Source of the DNA: Butyrivibrio sp.
Lineage (GTDB): Bacteria; Bacillota; Clostridia; Lachnospirales; Lachnospiraceae
Reading direction: 5' to 3'
DNA length: 64,000 nt
Assembly: GCA_022486625.1 (NCBI GenBank)
Contig: JAKVKH010000013.1
Span: 1 to 64,000 of the forward strand
Position 1 is the stretch's first letter; the number at the start of each line of letters is the position of its first letter. Shown one piece after another: positions 23,952 to 32,899 of the stretch. The position numbers and the translations under genes are program-made. The notes under the pieces are model-generated. The model saw only the letters and a list, made by a program, of their open reading frames with translations. It ran no database searches and had not been told where the DNA came from.

Positions 23952-24890
23952 TCAGACAAAGCTTACATCCTCTGACATTTTCCCAGCCATCTTATTGACG
24001 ATGATCAGCAATATGATATTGACTACCGTATTGAACAGCCCGACCGCCGTGGAATAGCTGTACTTGGCATTTTCAATACCCTGCTGATAGACGTAGACAG
24101 CAATAACATCCGAAGTCGCCATATTCAGATCGGTCTGCAGCAGCCATACCTTTTCAAATCCTACATTCATGAGGCTGCCGGCACTCATGATCAGCATCAG
24201 CACAACTGTGGGCATCAGCTCCGGGATATCAATCGCCCTGATCCGCTGAAACATTGAAGCGCCGTCGATTCTGGCCGCCTCATACTGTGCCGTATCGATA
24301 CAGGCAAGTGTTGCCATATATACGATGATGCCCCAGCCTGCATCCTGCCAGATTCCGGAAGCAATGTATATGGTTCTGAATGCGGATGCCTCCGACAGAA
24401 AATCTATGTTCGTTCCCGCAATCAGATTGATCAGTCCTCCGGATGGGCTTAAAAAAATCCGGATCATACCGCAGATGACCATGGTGGAAATGAAATGTGG
24501 TGCATACAGAACTGTCTGTGTGAATCGCTTAAACCGTTTGAATCTGAGCTGATTGATCATCAGCGCCAGTATTATCGGCACCGGGAAGCTCCATAACAGT
24601 CCATACAGACTCAGAAGAAACGTATTTCTGATCATTCGGATGCAGTTCGGTGAACTGAAAAATCTGACAAACCATTTCACTCCGACCCATTCGCTGCCGC
24701 TCATTCCCCTGTTCGCCTTATAGTCCCGGAAGGCAATCTGAATTCCATACATGGGAATATATTTGTATATCACCGTAATCACAACCGGAATCAACAGCAT
24801 TGCGTACAGCTGCCAGTTTCTGTACAGCCTTCGTTTCAGATTCTTTCTTCCGGATGCTGTCTGATGTTTTATTAAGGATGGTGTCTTCAC
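23952..24890 (-). CDS. Carbohydrate ABC transporter permease (LplB/UgpA-like)
   Basis: A 312-residue permease with six membrane helices, the N-terminal YRNWQLYAMLLIPVVITVIY segment and the EAA loop QYEAARIDGASMFQRIRAID. It is the first gene of the fructoside importer operon, and the region upstream contains operator-like palindromes for the divergent LacI regulator. Confidence 0.9.
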   Translation of the reverse strand: MKTPSLIKHQTASGRKNLKRRLYRNWQLYAMLLIPVVITVIYKYIPMYGIQIAFRDYKANRGMSGSEWVGVKWFVRFFSSPNCIRMIRNTFLLSLYGLLWSFPVPIILALMINQLRFKRFKRFTQTVLYAPHFISTMVICGMIRIFLSPSGGLINLIAGTNIDFLSEASAFRTIYIASGIWQDAGWGIIVYMATLACIDTAQYEAARIDGASMFQRIRAIDIPELMPTVVLMLIMSAGSLMNVGFEKVWLLQTDLNMATSDVIAVYVYQQGIENAKYSYSTAVGLFNTVVNIILLIIVNKMAGKMSEDVSFV

Positions 24891-25223
24891 GCTTCCGTCT
24901 CCCTTCGTTCCATTCTATTTCATTCTGTTTCGTTTTTTAATTTTCGCGAAACGTTTTTCTTTTCTGAAATGAATCTTACGTCCGGAATCTTTCAGTGTCA
25001 ATCGTAAATTGACGTTTTTCATTCTTTTTGTTAAATTCTGCTATTTTTTGTTTCTCACTTTTGTGCAGAATAGTTTTTACCCGACTACAGATTATCAAAA
25101 AACGTTTTTATTTCTGTTTACAGTATTCTTTTGCAGACGTATAATCATGATATGAGTGTCAGAATCAGCTTCCGGCATCACTGACAGTATGAACTGCATT
25201 ACCGGTTTGAAGAGAGGATTCCC
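24891..25223. promoter_or_regulatory. Divergent control region of the fructoside operon and its LacI regulator
   Basis: This 333-bp AT-rich stretch holds no gene. It contains two palindromes centred on CG, AAACGTTT at 24949-24956 (within CGCGAAACGTTTTTC) and AAAAACGTTTTT at 25098-25109. LacI-family repressors and CcpA bind such sites, so local repression, catabolite control or both are possible. Confidence 0.6.
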
Positions 25224-26219
25224 ATGAAAAAAGACAATCAGGTGCCCACCATCAAAGATGTTGCAAAAGAAGCCGGTGTTGCGCTTTCGACCGTTTCCAA
25301 AGTGATCAATCATCTCCCGGTCAGAGAACCTTACCGTATCAGAGTGGAAGCCGCCATCGATAAGCTGCATTATCAGGTCAACACATATGCCCGGGGCATG
25401 AAATCAAATAAGACCAGCACCATTGCAGTGCTGATTCCCAATACAACCGCTCCGTTCTTTGGTCTGCTCGTACATCACATCAATCAGGTGCTTTCCGGCA
25501 GGAACTACCATATGCTTCTGTGCTGCACCGACTATCGTCCGGATCAGGAACAGGAATTTATCCGGATGGCGCAGCAGAACAAGGTGGACGGCATCATCGG
25601 TCTGACGTACAATCCGGATCTGGATGTTCCTGAAAACACTCCTTTTGTCTCTGTTGACCGTGTCTTCGGGCATCACATTCCCTGTGTTGCTGCAGACAAT
25701 TTTGCCGGCGGTCAGCTTGCAGCTGAGAGGCTCTCCGATCTTGGCTGCCGCCACGCAGCTTTCCTGCGGATCGGTTCTTCTCTGGTCAATGAACCCAATA
25801 AACGGAAAGCCGGATTTGAAAACGGCTGCCTCTCACGCGGTCTTTCCTATGAGGAAAAAATTCTGAGTGACGGCGATTCCCTTGAAGAATTCCGCACCTT
25901 TCTGAAAGAACATCTTCATCATGGCATGCTTTCCATTGACGGTATCTTCTGTGTCACAGATCTGATTGCCTACGAAGTAATCCGCATGCTGTCAGATCTG
26001 CAGGTCAGAGTTCCTGAAGATGTTCAGGTCATCGGCTTCGACGGAATCCGGATGTTCGGGACACAGAATTATATCTGTTCAACCATCGTGCAGCCCGTAC
26101 AGGAAATTGCGCAGACCTGCGTTGATCTTCTGCTGCAGGCAGATAACGCTCCGAAATCCCAACTGATCTGCCTGCCTGTATCCTATGCCGCAGGCGGAAC
26201 AACAAAGGAGCAGGCATAA
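25224..26219 (+). CDS. LacI-family transcriptional regulator
   Basis: A 331-residue regulator. Residues 7-30 (PTIKDVAKEAGVALSTVSKV) are the LacI helix-turn-helix with the hinge following, and the rest is a periplasmic-binding-protein-like sensor (STIAVLIPNTTAPFFGLLVH, VDGIIGLTYNPDL, QLAAERLSDLGCRHAAFLRI). It is divergent from the fructoside importer operon and most likely represses it until a sugar ligand binds. AGAGAGGA precedes the ATG. Confidence 0.92.
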   Translation: MKKDNQVPTIKDVAKEAGVALSTVSKVINHLPVREPYRIRVEAAIDKLHYQVNTYARGMKSNKTSTIAVLIPNTTAPFFGLLVHHINQVLSGRNYHMLLCCTDYRPDQEQEFIRMAQQNKVDGIIGLTYNPDLDVPENTPFVSVDRVFGHHIPCVAADNFAGGQLAAERLSDLGCRHAAFLRIGSSLVNEPNKRKAGFENGCLSRGLSYEEKILSDGDSLEEFRTFLKEHLHHGMLSIDGIFCVTDLIAYEVIRMLSDLQVRVPEDVQVIGFDGIRMFGTQNYICSTIVQPVQEIAQTCVDLLLQADNAPKSQLICLPVSYAAGGTTKEQA

Positions 26220-26229
26220 CGCCTGCTCC
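26207..26229 (+). terminator. Hairpin spanning the LacI stop codon
   Basis: GGAGCAGGC and GCCTGCTCC are separated by ATAAC, which contains the stop codon. No T run follows, so termination efficiency is doubtful. Confidence 0.4.
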
Positions 26230-26346
26230 ATACATAGACTGTACCTGATCGGATATCATACAGCGCTTCCGGCAACCTTATAACATCACGAGTTGCTTCG
26301 TTGCAAAGTATAACTTCCGCAATTTTAATATCATAAGGAATTTTTC

Positions 26347-26973
26347 ATGGCAATCAGCAGATACACTTCTGAATCTGAATATCATTTAAACACAACACGC
26401 CCCGACGGCACGCACGAATCCATTCCATGTAAAGTCATAAAAAGCAGACGCCGCAGCTATACAATCTCTGTAGATACTGGTGGCGCGATCACACTCCGTG
26501 TACCACTTTATGCACCTGCTTCTGCTATTGCAGAGATTCTACAGGAGAAGTCGGACTGGATTCTTTTGAGACGTATGGAAGCGCTTCGCCTGCTTGCCGC
26601 AAAACCGCAGTCTGAATATACCGATGCCCAGCGCACACTTCTGGAAAAGCGCTATCGCCGGGCTGCATCTGAATATTTCCCCAAACGTGTACAGTATTAT
26701 GAGCATCTGATGGGTGTCCATCATACCAGAATCGCCATCCGGGATCAGAAAACCCGCTGGGGAAGCTGTTCTTCAAACGGAACACTTTCCTTTAACTGGC
26801 GCCTGATGCTGGCTCCGCCGCACATTCTTGATTACGTTGTCGTTCATGAACTATGTCATCTGATTCACATGGATCATTCCGCTGCATTCTGGAAGACCGT
26901 GGAGTCTGTTATGCCTGACTACAGAGAATGCAGACAATGGCTTCGTGTACACGGTCAGGAGCTGATACTGTAG
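26347..26973 (+). CDS. YgjP-like (SprT/M48-type) metallopeptidase
   Basis: A 208-residue DUF45/YgjP-like protein with the zinc-binding motif VVHELCHLIHMDHSAAFW (HExxH with a downstream His) and the conserved RDQKTRWGSCSSNGTLSFNW stretch. The family is thought to be metal-dependent proteases, with some members linked to restriction systems. It is monocistronic here, ends in TAG, and has a terminator just after. Confidence 0.88.
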   Translation: MAISRYTSESEYHLNTTRPDGTHESIPCKVIKSRRRSYTISVDTGGAITLRVPLYAPASAIAEILQEKSDWILLRRMEALRLLAAKPQSEYTDAQRTLLEKRYRRAASEYFPKRVQYYEHLMGVHHTRIAIRDQKTRWGSCSSNGTLSFNWRLMLAPPHILDYVVVHELCHLIHMDHSAAFWKTVESVMPDYRECRQWLRVHGQELIL

Positions 26974-26982
26974 TTCAAAAAA

Positions 26983-27008
26983 ACGCCTCGCTGCATGCAG
27001 CGGGGCGT
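26983..27008. terminator. Bidirectional terminator
   Basis: ACGCCTCGCTGC pairs with GCAGCGGGGCGT, one of the pairs being G-T. An A run precedes it and T-rich sequence follows, so it can end both the YgjP-like gene and the convergent helicase gene. Confidence 0.8.
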
Positions 27009-27019
27009 CATTTATTTAA

Positions 27020-29101
27020 TTACTCGTAAAACTTACCATCTGTTCCGCGTGTCTTGATGGATACACGATCAGAAGGTGTGCTGAAAGAAGACTGCGGCAT
27101 TCTGCCTGTTCTCTTCTTTTTATCAGACTTTCCTTCAAAGGAACGTCCGCCACGTTCATCCTTGCCATAGAAGCGTTCTGCCTTGTGCTCAGACTCTCCG
27201 TAGGATCTCGTCTTCTTTTCGCCGAAATCTCTGGAATCTGCAGGCTTTCTGGTGTGCGGCTTCTTGGTCAGTCCGCTCAGCATCTTCTCGCTGACTTCTG
27301 AGAAGTGAACACTCTTGCCGTTCTTATCCTTGTCTTTTCTGGCAAAACGATCACCTTCCGGACGTCCGTAACGACTGCCACGACTGCCCTCAGACTTGCC
27401 TTCGTATCTTCCGCCGCGTCCGCCTTCGGATTTGCCTTCATATCTTCCGCCACGTCCGCCTTCAGACTTATCTCCAAATCTTCCGCCGCGTCCGCCTTCA
27501 GACTTGCCTTCGTATCTTCCGCCACGTCCGCCTTCGCTTCTGCCACGTCCAAAGTCACGTCCTCTGCCTCTGCCGCCTTCACTTCTGCCGCCGCGGTCGC
27601 CGTTTCTTCCACCGCGTCCGCCTGCTTCACGCTCGATCTTGAGATCTTCGATGTCCTTACCCATCTTCAGTCTCATAAACCCTGCAGCAAGCTGCTCTGC
27701 TGTATATTCTCCTTCTTCTACCTTCTTCTGTACGAACTCGAGTGTAGATTCAATATCGCCATTTTCAATGATATCGATTACTTCTGCGAATACCTTTGTT
27801 GACTTGGCCTTTGTAATCTCCTTCGCTGTAGGAACCTGTCTCTCTTCAATCTTTGTATGGCAGATTTTCTCAATGTCACGAAGCTTGTACATTTCACGTC
27901 CGGAAACAAGGGTAAAGGACTTTCCGCTCTTACCGGCACGACCTGTACGGCCGATTCTGTGAACATAATATTCAATGTCTTCCGGAATATCAAAATTAAA
28001 GACGCAGTCTACATTGCTGACATCAATACCTCTTGCTGCAACATCAGTTGCAAGGAGAAGACTGATCCGTCCGCTTCTGAAAAGATTCATAACCGTATCA
28101 CGCTGATTCTGTGACAGATCTCCATGAAGACCTTCTGCCTGATAGCCTCTGTTCTTCAGGCTTTCTGACAGTTGATCTACCATACGCTTTGTATTGCAGA
28201 AAATCAGCGCGCGATGAGGCTGATAGAAGTCAAGCAGTCTTGCCAGAACTTCTTCCTTATCCTTGTGCGGAATTCTGTAATATGCCTGCTCAATTGCAGA
28301 AACAGTAATTTCCTTGGGTGTCATACGGATATACTTTGCATCATGCTGATACTGATTGGTAATATCCAGAATCGGCTTCGGCATTGTTGCTGAGAAAAGA
28401 GCGGTCTGACGCTCCTGCGGCATCTCTTTCAGAATGGTCTCAATATCCTCTCTGAAACCCATGTCCAGCATCTCATCTGCCTCATCCAAAACCAGAACCT
28501 TTACATCCTGTGTCTTTAAGGTATGACGACGCATATGATCCATGACACGTCCGGGAGTTCCTACCACAATCTGTACTCCTGCGGAAAGTGCTCTGATCTG
28601 CCTGGAAATATCCTGTCCGCCATAAACTGCCAGAACCTTCACACCAGGCATATATTTTGCAAAATCACGAATGTCATCTGCTGCCTGCATTGCCAGTTCT
28701 CTTGTCGGGCACAGTACAATGGCCTGCAGATGCTTATCTGTAGAATCCACCTTCTGAAGCAGCGGAATACCGAATGCTGCTGTCTTACCAGTTCCGGTCT
28801 GTGCCTGACCGATAATATCCTTACCCTCCATCATGACAGGAATAGCTGCTTCCTGAATCGGAGACATATATTCAAATCCCATTTCAGATACTGCATGGAT
28901 GATTCTCTCATCAAGTCCGGACTGATCATAGCGCATGCGCTTTTCTTCTTTTTCTTCCTGCTCTGTTTCTGTAGCTTCTGCTGTTTCTGTTGTTTCTTCT
29001 GCTTTCTTCACTGTTGTTTCTTCTACTGTTTCTGCAGCTTTTACTTCATTTTCGTTCATTTCGATGTCTTCTGTTACTTCGTTGTTTCCTTCTAACTTCA
29101 T
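27020..29101 (-). CDS. DEAD-box ATP-dependent RNA helicase with repetitive RGG-like tail
   Basis: About 693 residues. An acidic Thr/Glu-rich N-terminal leader of about 50 residues precedes the helicase core: AQTGTGKTAAF, PTRELA, VLDEADEML, FSATMP and HRIGRTGRAG in order. The C-terminal tail carries tandem 12-residue units of the type YEGKSEGGRGGR, then a Lys/Arg-rich end. It resembles the CshA/DeaD group that unwinds rRNA and mRNA and works with the degradosome. ATG 29101 has AAAGGATAAT before it; the upstream in-frame Met lacks a site. It is transcribed alone. Confidence 0.92.
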   Translation of the reverse strand: MKLEGNNEVTEDIEMNENEVKAAETVEETTVKKAEETTETAEATETEQEEKEEKRMRYDQSGLDERIIHAVSEMGFEYMSPIQEAAIPVMMEGKDIIGQAQTGTGKTAAFGIPLLQKVDSTDKHLQAIVLCPTRELAMQAADDIRDFAKYMPGVKVLAVYGGQDISRQIRALSAGVQIVVGTPGRVMDHMRRHTLKTQDVKVLVLDEADEMLDMGFREDIETILKEMPQERQTALFSATMPKPILDITNQYQHDAKYIRMTPKEITVSAIEQAYYRIPHKDKEEVLARLLDFYQPHRALIFCNTKRMVDQLSESLKNRGYQAEGLHGDLSQNQRDTVMNLFRSGRISLLLATDVAARGIDVSNVDCVFNFDIPEDIEYYVHRIGRTGRAGKSGKSFTLVSGREMYKLRDIEKICHTKIEERQVPTAKEITKAKSTKVFAEVIDIIENGDIESTLEFVQKKVEEGEYTAEQLAAGFMRLKMGKDIEDLKIEREAGGRGGRNGDRGGRSEGGRGRGRDFGRGRSEGGRGGRYEGKSEGGRGGRFGDKSEGGRGGRYEGKSEGGRGGRYEGKSEGSRGSRYGRPEGDRFARKDKDKNGKSVHFSEVSEKMLSGLTKKPHTRKPADSRDFGEKKTRSYGESEHKAERFYGKDERGGRSFEGKSDKKKRTGRMPQSSFSTPSDRVSIKTRGTDGKFYE
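27385..27540. repeat. 36-bp coding tandem repeats in the helicase tail
   Basis: Four to five imperfect 36-bp units encode the 12-residue motif EGKSEGGRGGR(Y/F). They differ at third positions, which argues for selection on the peptide; copy number could vary between strains. Confidence 0.85.
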
Positions 29102-29225
29102 ATTATCCTTTCGTTTCTGCGACCTTTCCGGCCGCAACCTTACCGGACTTTTCCGGTACCCTCATACAAACAAACCTCATGTGCACCCGTTTGGCTTCTT
29201 CATTGCAAATTAATCTGCACACAAC

Positions 29226-29245
29226 AAAAACAGGCAAAAGCCTGC
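29226..29245 (-). terminator. Terminator of the yicC-cinA operon
   Basis: On the minus strand CAGGC-TTTT-GCCTG is followed by TTTTTG, 30-50 bp after the cinA stop codon. Confidence 0.7.
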
Positions 29246-29275
29246 GAGTGCTCCTACATCCATATGGAACCAGAA

Positions 29276-29740
29276 CTAGATCAGCTCCAGCATTCCATGG
29301 ATAGCACGCTCTGCGGCCTGCCTGCGAACTTCTCTTCTGTCACCGTCGAATAAGTGCTTCTCGACAATTACCATTCCTTTTACATAAAAACCTATATAAA
29401 CCAGACCAACCGGCTGCAATTCTGTTCCGCCGCCGGGGCCTGCAATGCCTGTCACTGAAACTGCACAGTCTGCCTGTGCCTGCTGCGCTGCGCCTCTCGC
29501 CATTGCTTCTGCCGTCTGTTGACTGACTGCAGTAAACTTCTGCAATATTTCGCCCGGCACACCGAGCATCTCATGTTTGGCCTCATCGCAGTACGTTACA
29601 AAGCCTCTGTGAAAGACCTCTGAAGATCCTGCCACATCGGTAATCGCAGCTGCAACCAGCCCTCCGGTACACGATTCTGCAGCAGTAACTGTCATTTTCT
29701 TCTCCTGCAGAAGACGCACCAGCTTTTCATTATCTGTCAT
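29276..29740 (-). CDS. CinA C-terminal family nicotinamide-nucleotide amidohydrolase
   Basis: A 154-residue stand-alone CinA_C/PncC domain: TAAESCTGGLVAAAITDVAG, FVTYCDEAKHEMLGV and VSVTGIAGPGGGTELQPVGL. It deamidates nicotinamide mononucleotide in pyridine nucleotide recycling. The N-terminal CinA domain is absent, as in many short members. It ends the yicC-remA-gmk-rpoZ-rimO-pgsA run and uses a TAG stop. Confidence 0.92.
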   Translation of the reverse strand: MTDNEKLVRLLQEKKMTVTAAESCTGGLVAAAITDVAGSSEVFHRGFVTYCDEAKHEMLGVPGEILQKFTAVSQQTAEAMARGAAQQAQADCAVSVTGIAGPGGGTELQPVGLVYIGFYVKGMVIVEKHLFDGDRREVRRQAAERAIHGMLELI

Positions 29741-29777
29741 TCCTTATCCATATCCTTCTGAAATGTGAAGCTTCTGA

Positions 29778-30314
29778 TCACATTTCCCCGCTCATGACGT
29801 CCTTATTCTTAACCAGATAATCCACAAGTGAAATTACCGTAAGAACAAGTGCCACATACATGATGATCTGGGTCAGAATATACAGCTGCGGAATATCCGC
29901 AATCATCAGAATGACCATGACCATCTGAAAGGTCGTTTTAAATTTTCCCCAGTAACTTGCAGCAATGACACGACCATTATCTGCTGCGATCAGACGGAAT
30001 CCGCTGATAATAAACTCTCTGGCAATAATCACAATAACGATCCATGCCGGAATTTTCCCAAGACTTACAAGACAGATCATTGCAGAACATACAAGCAACT
30101 TGTCTGCAAGAGGATCCATAAATTTTCCGAAATCCGTGATCAGATTATACTTTCTTGCGATCTTCCCGTCAAGTAAATCTGTAAGACTTGCAATAATAAA
30201 TATTGCAAGGGCAATCCACTTATCCGCATCACCTGTTACGGAAACGAGCATAAACACTACAAAAACAGGAATCAGTATTACACGAAATAACGTAAGTTTA
30301 TTCGGAAGATTCAT
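29778..30314 (-). CDS. pgsA: CDP-diacylglycerol-glycerol-3-phosphate 3-phosphatidyltransferase
   Basis: A 178-residue membrane enzyme with the CDP-alcohol phosphotransferase motif DLLDGKIARKYNLITDFGKF followed by MDPLADK (DG..AR...G...D...D pattern) and several membrane helices. It makes phosphatidylglycerophosphate, the first step of phosphatidylglycerol synthesis. Its start overlaps the rimO stop by 4 bp. Confidence 0.93.
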   Translation of the reverse strand: MNLPNKLTLFRVILIPVFVVFMLVSVTGDADKWIALAIFIIASLTDLLDGKIARKYNLITDFGKFMDPLADKLLVCSAMICLVSLGKIPAWIVIVIIAREFIISGFRLIAADNGRVIAASYWGKFKTTFQMVMVILMIADIPQLYILTQIIMYVALVLTVISLVDYLVKNKDVMSGEM

Positions 30315-31654
30315 TCAAGTTCTCCTATCAGATCATAGTCGTGAGAGCCTGTGATCTTAACATTCACAAAATCTCCGCTGATCAGTTCTTTTCTTACCCC
30401 ACTGATAAATACATATCCGTCAATGTCCGGCGCATCCTTATAAGTTCTGGCTACGTAGGTAAAGCCCTCGTCTTCAGATTCATCATCTGCGATTCTGCCC
30501 TCAATAACTGCGCGGACATTTCTGCCGATCATGGCTCTTGCGGATTCAAATGCAATCTCCTGCTGCAGCTTCATGATCCTTGTTCTGCGGGTCTTCTTCA
30601 CTGTTTCAGAAACCTGATCCGGCATAACTGCCGCAGGTGTATCCTCTTCTGCAGAATAGGTAAATACCCCGAGTCTGTCAAACTTCAGATCTTTCACCAG
30701 CTGCATTGTTTCTCTCTGGTCTGCCGCCGTCTCTCCGGGGAATCCCGTAATCAGGGTTGTCCGGATACAGATATCCGGAATTTCCTCGCGAAGGCGTGAC
30801 ACCAGCGCTCTGATCTCCGCATTATCGGTTCGTCTTCCCATTCGTTTCAGAATCGCATCGGATCCGCTCTGGATCGGCATATCCAGGTAATGACATACCT
30901 TAGGCTCTGCCTTGATCGCCTGGATCAGTTCCTCTGTGATTTCCTCCGGATAGCAGTACAGAATCCGGATCCATTCAAAGCCTTCAATCGCACACAGCCT
31001 GTGCAGCAGCTCCGGAAGCTTTTTGCTTCCATACAGATCTGTTCCGTACAGCGTTGTTTCCTGCGCGACCAGAATCAGTTCTCTGACACCTGCCTGTGCA
31101 AGTTTCTCTGCTTCCGCCGTCAGCTGTTCCATGGGAACACTTCTGTAGTGACCTCTTACCTTTGGAATAATACAGTAGGAACAACATTTATTGCAGCCCT
31201 CGGCAATCTTCAGATAACTGAACTGTCCTCCGGTTGTCAGTACACGTTTTCTGTCACCTGCAGGTTTCAGATCAACGCTTTCAAAAAAGGTCTCCTCCTG
31301 CCCTTCCAGCGCTTTATCCAGCGCAGTGGCAATGGAATCCAGTGCAGTTGTTCCCAGCACCTCATCCACTTCAGGAATTTCCTTCTGAATTTCTTCTTTA
31401 TAACGCTGTGCAAGACATCCGGTGACAAGAAGTGCTTTCAGCTGCCCGCTCTTTTTACGTTCCGCGAGCTCCAGAATCGTGTTTACACTCTCTTCCTTCG
31501 CATCGTTAATAAAGCAGCACGTATTGACAACCGCAGCTTCTGCCTGTTCCTCATCATCTGTGAATTCATATCCGCGGTCAGACAGCATTCCCAGCATGAC
31601 CTCTGAATCCACCCGGTTCTTATCACAGCCAAGTGATACAAATAAAACTCTCAT
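30311..31654 (-). CDS. rimO: Ribosomal protein S12 methylthiotransferase
   Basis: A 447-residue MiaB/RimO radical SAM enzyme: N-terminal UPF0004 domain with three Cys (FVSLGCDKN, VVNTCCFI, VTGCLAQRY), the radical SAM motif CNKCCSYCIIP, and a C-terminal TRAM domain. It adds a methylthio group to an Asp of ribosomal protein S12. Stop and start overlap pgsA by 4 bp and rpoZ by 1 bp, so it is in the same operon. Confidence 0.95.
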   Translation of the reverse strand: MRVLFVSLGCDKNRVDSEVMLGMLSDRGYEFTDDEEQAEAAVVNTCCFINDAKEESVNTILELAERKKSGQLKALLVTGCLAQRYKEEIQKEIPEVDEVLGTTALDSIATALDKALEGQEETFFESVDLKPAGDRKRVLTTGGQFSYLKIAEGCNKCCSYCIIPKVRGHYRSVPMEQLTAEAEKLAQAGVRELILVAQETTLYGTDLYGSKKLPELLHRLCAIEGFEWIRILYCYPEEITEELIQAIKAEPKVCHYLDMPIQSGSDAILKRMGRRTDNAEIRALVSRLREEIPDICIRTTLITGFPGETAADQRETMQLVKDLKFDRLGVFTYSAEEDTPAAVMPDQVSETVKKTRRTRIMKLQQEIAFESARAMIGRNVRAVIEGRIADDESEDEGFTYVARTYKDAPDIDGYVFISGVRKELISGDFVNVKITGSHDYDLIGELE

Positions 31655-31983
31655 TAATTCTTATTCTCTTCTGTTTCAGTATTTGCAGCCTTCTGTTCTT
31701 CCGCTTCTGCTTCTGCCTCAGCCTGCATTCTTGTTTCCATCGCTTCTCTTTCCTCATCAGTCAGAATGCGGATCTGTCCTTCATTCAGTTCTCTTACGGC
31801 AATGCTCAGGGGCTTTTCCTTGGCTTTTGTCTTTACCAGCGGTTCGTCACCTGCAATGATCTGTCTTGCACGCTTTGCAGTTGCCATAACAACGGAATAT
31901 CTGCTGCTGATTACAGGTTCCTCACCTTCCTCAACGTCTTTATTTACTACCTTCATAAGATCTACATAAGATGGATGTAACAT
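31654..31983 (-). CDS. rpoZ: DNA-directed RNA polymerase omega subunit
   Basis: A 109-residue omega subunit: MLHPSYVDLMKVVNKDVEEG, SRYSVVMATAKRARQIIAGD and KPLSIAVRELNEGQI. The core is followed by a Glu/Ala/Asn-rich tail of about 30 residues, longer than in most species. It helps assemble RNA polymerase. It lies between gmk and rimO as in other Clostridia. Confidence 0.94.
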   Translation of the reverse strand: MLHPSYVDLMKVVNKDVEEGEEPVISSRYSVVMATAKRARQIIAGDEPLVKTKAKEKPLSIAVRELNEGQIRILTDEEREAMETRMQAEAEAEAEEQKAANTETEENKN

Positions 31984-32013
31984 AGTCTGCTCCTTTTCCT
32001 TATATCAGCTTTA

Positions 32014-32637
32014 TCAGCTGAGTTGTTTTAACTGTCCTCTGATATCTTCTATAAAAAGTCTGTTTCTGAATGGTGTATAATGTGCCGCATCGATAATGGA
32101 ATTCATCTGCTCCACACACTCATCCAGCTGATCATTGATCACAATGTAATCGTATTTCTCTATACCCTCGGACTCGGCTTTTGCACGAAGCATTCTTTCA
32201 TGAATGACTTCATCTGTTTCCGTGCCTCTTCCCTTCAGCCGCTTTTCAAGTTCTGCCACACTCGGCGGCATCACAAACAGCAGTAATGCTTCCGGGAATT
32301 TCTCCTTGATCTGAAGAGCTCCCTGAATTTCAATTTCAAGGATCACATCTTTTCCCTGTTCGATCTGCTCTTCCACATATTTCTTCGGTGTACCGTAGTA
32401 ATGTTTGCAATACCCCGCATGTTCAATCAGACCGTCTTCCGCAATCATCTTTTCAAATTCCGTATCGGAAATGAAAAAATACTCTCTTCCGTTTTCTTCT
32501 CCGGGTCTCGGGCTTCTGGTTGTTGCTGAAACCGATAACGCATAATTGCCATACTTTGCAACCAGCGCCTTCATCAGCGTACCCTTGCCTGTTCCGGAAA
32601 ATCCTGAAACAACTACAATCAATCCCTTACGCTTCAT
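32014..32637 (-). CDS. gmk: Guanylate kinase
   Basis: About 207 residues beginning MKRKGLIVVVSGFSGTGKGT with the ATP-binding P-loop, then TTRSPRPGEENGREYFFISD, the GMP-binding region. It converts GMP to GDP. The start at 32637 overlaps remA by 11 bp; the much longer open frame upstream is only the remA region read in another frame. Next gene is rpoZ, 30 bp on. Confidence 0.95.
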   Translation of the reverse strand: MKRKGLIVVVSGFSGTGKGTLMKALVAKYGNYALSVSATTRSPRPGEENGREYFFISDTEFEKMIAEDGLIEHAGYCKHYYGTPKKYVEEQIEQGKDVILEIEIQGALQIKEKFPEALLLFVMPPSVAELEKRLKGRGTETDEVIHERMLRAKAESEGIEKYDYIVINDQLDECVEQMNSIIDAAHYTPFRNRLFIEDIRGQLKQLS

Positions 32638-32887
32638 CTGTATCATCACTTTCTGTCTGTACTCTTGCGGCAATCGTTTCCGGCAGGAGTGCAGATAAAA
32701 CCAGCATTCCGTTCTCCATAACCAGTACTGCCTTGGTCTTCCTGCCCTGCGTTGCATCAATTGCAGTGCCGTCTTCCTTTGCCTTCTGCACCATCCGTTT
32801 CACCGGTGCTGCATCAGGACTGACAATGCTGATAATCTTGCCTGCATTTACAATATTTCCGAACCCGACATGAATAAATCCGCTCAT
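32627..32887 (-). CDS. remA: RemA/DUF370 family regulator
   Basis: About 86 residues: FIHVGFGNIVNAGKIISIVS, then SPDAAPVKRMVQKAKEDG and IDATQGRKTKAVLVMENGML, the DUF370 signature. In Bacillus RemA is a DNA-binding activator of biofilm matrix genes; in clostridia it is usually placed between yicC and gmk, as here. ATG 32887 with GGAGTGA upstream is preferred to the GTG at 32893. Confidence 0.92.
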   Translation of the reverse strand: MSGFIHVGFGNIVNAGKIISIVSPDAAPVKRMVQKAKEDGTAIDATQGRKTKAVLVMENGMLVLSALLPETIAARVQTESDDTDEA

Positions 32888-32899
32888 GCTCACTCCATG

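Noticed and set aside
27385-27540. Possible CRISPR array
   Set aside because: The 36-bp units are directly adjacent with no spacers and are in frame with the helicase coding sequence.
27305-27962. Open frames on the plus strand and another minus frame across the helicase tail repeats
   Set aside because: These are by-products of the 36-bp repeat; the minus-strand helicase frame has all the conserved motifs.
32638-32760. N-terminal extension of guanylate kinase
   Set aside because: The extra 41 residues are the remA coding region in another frame and are Trp/Arg/Cys-rich; the P-loop protein starts normally at 32637.
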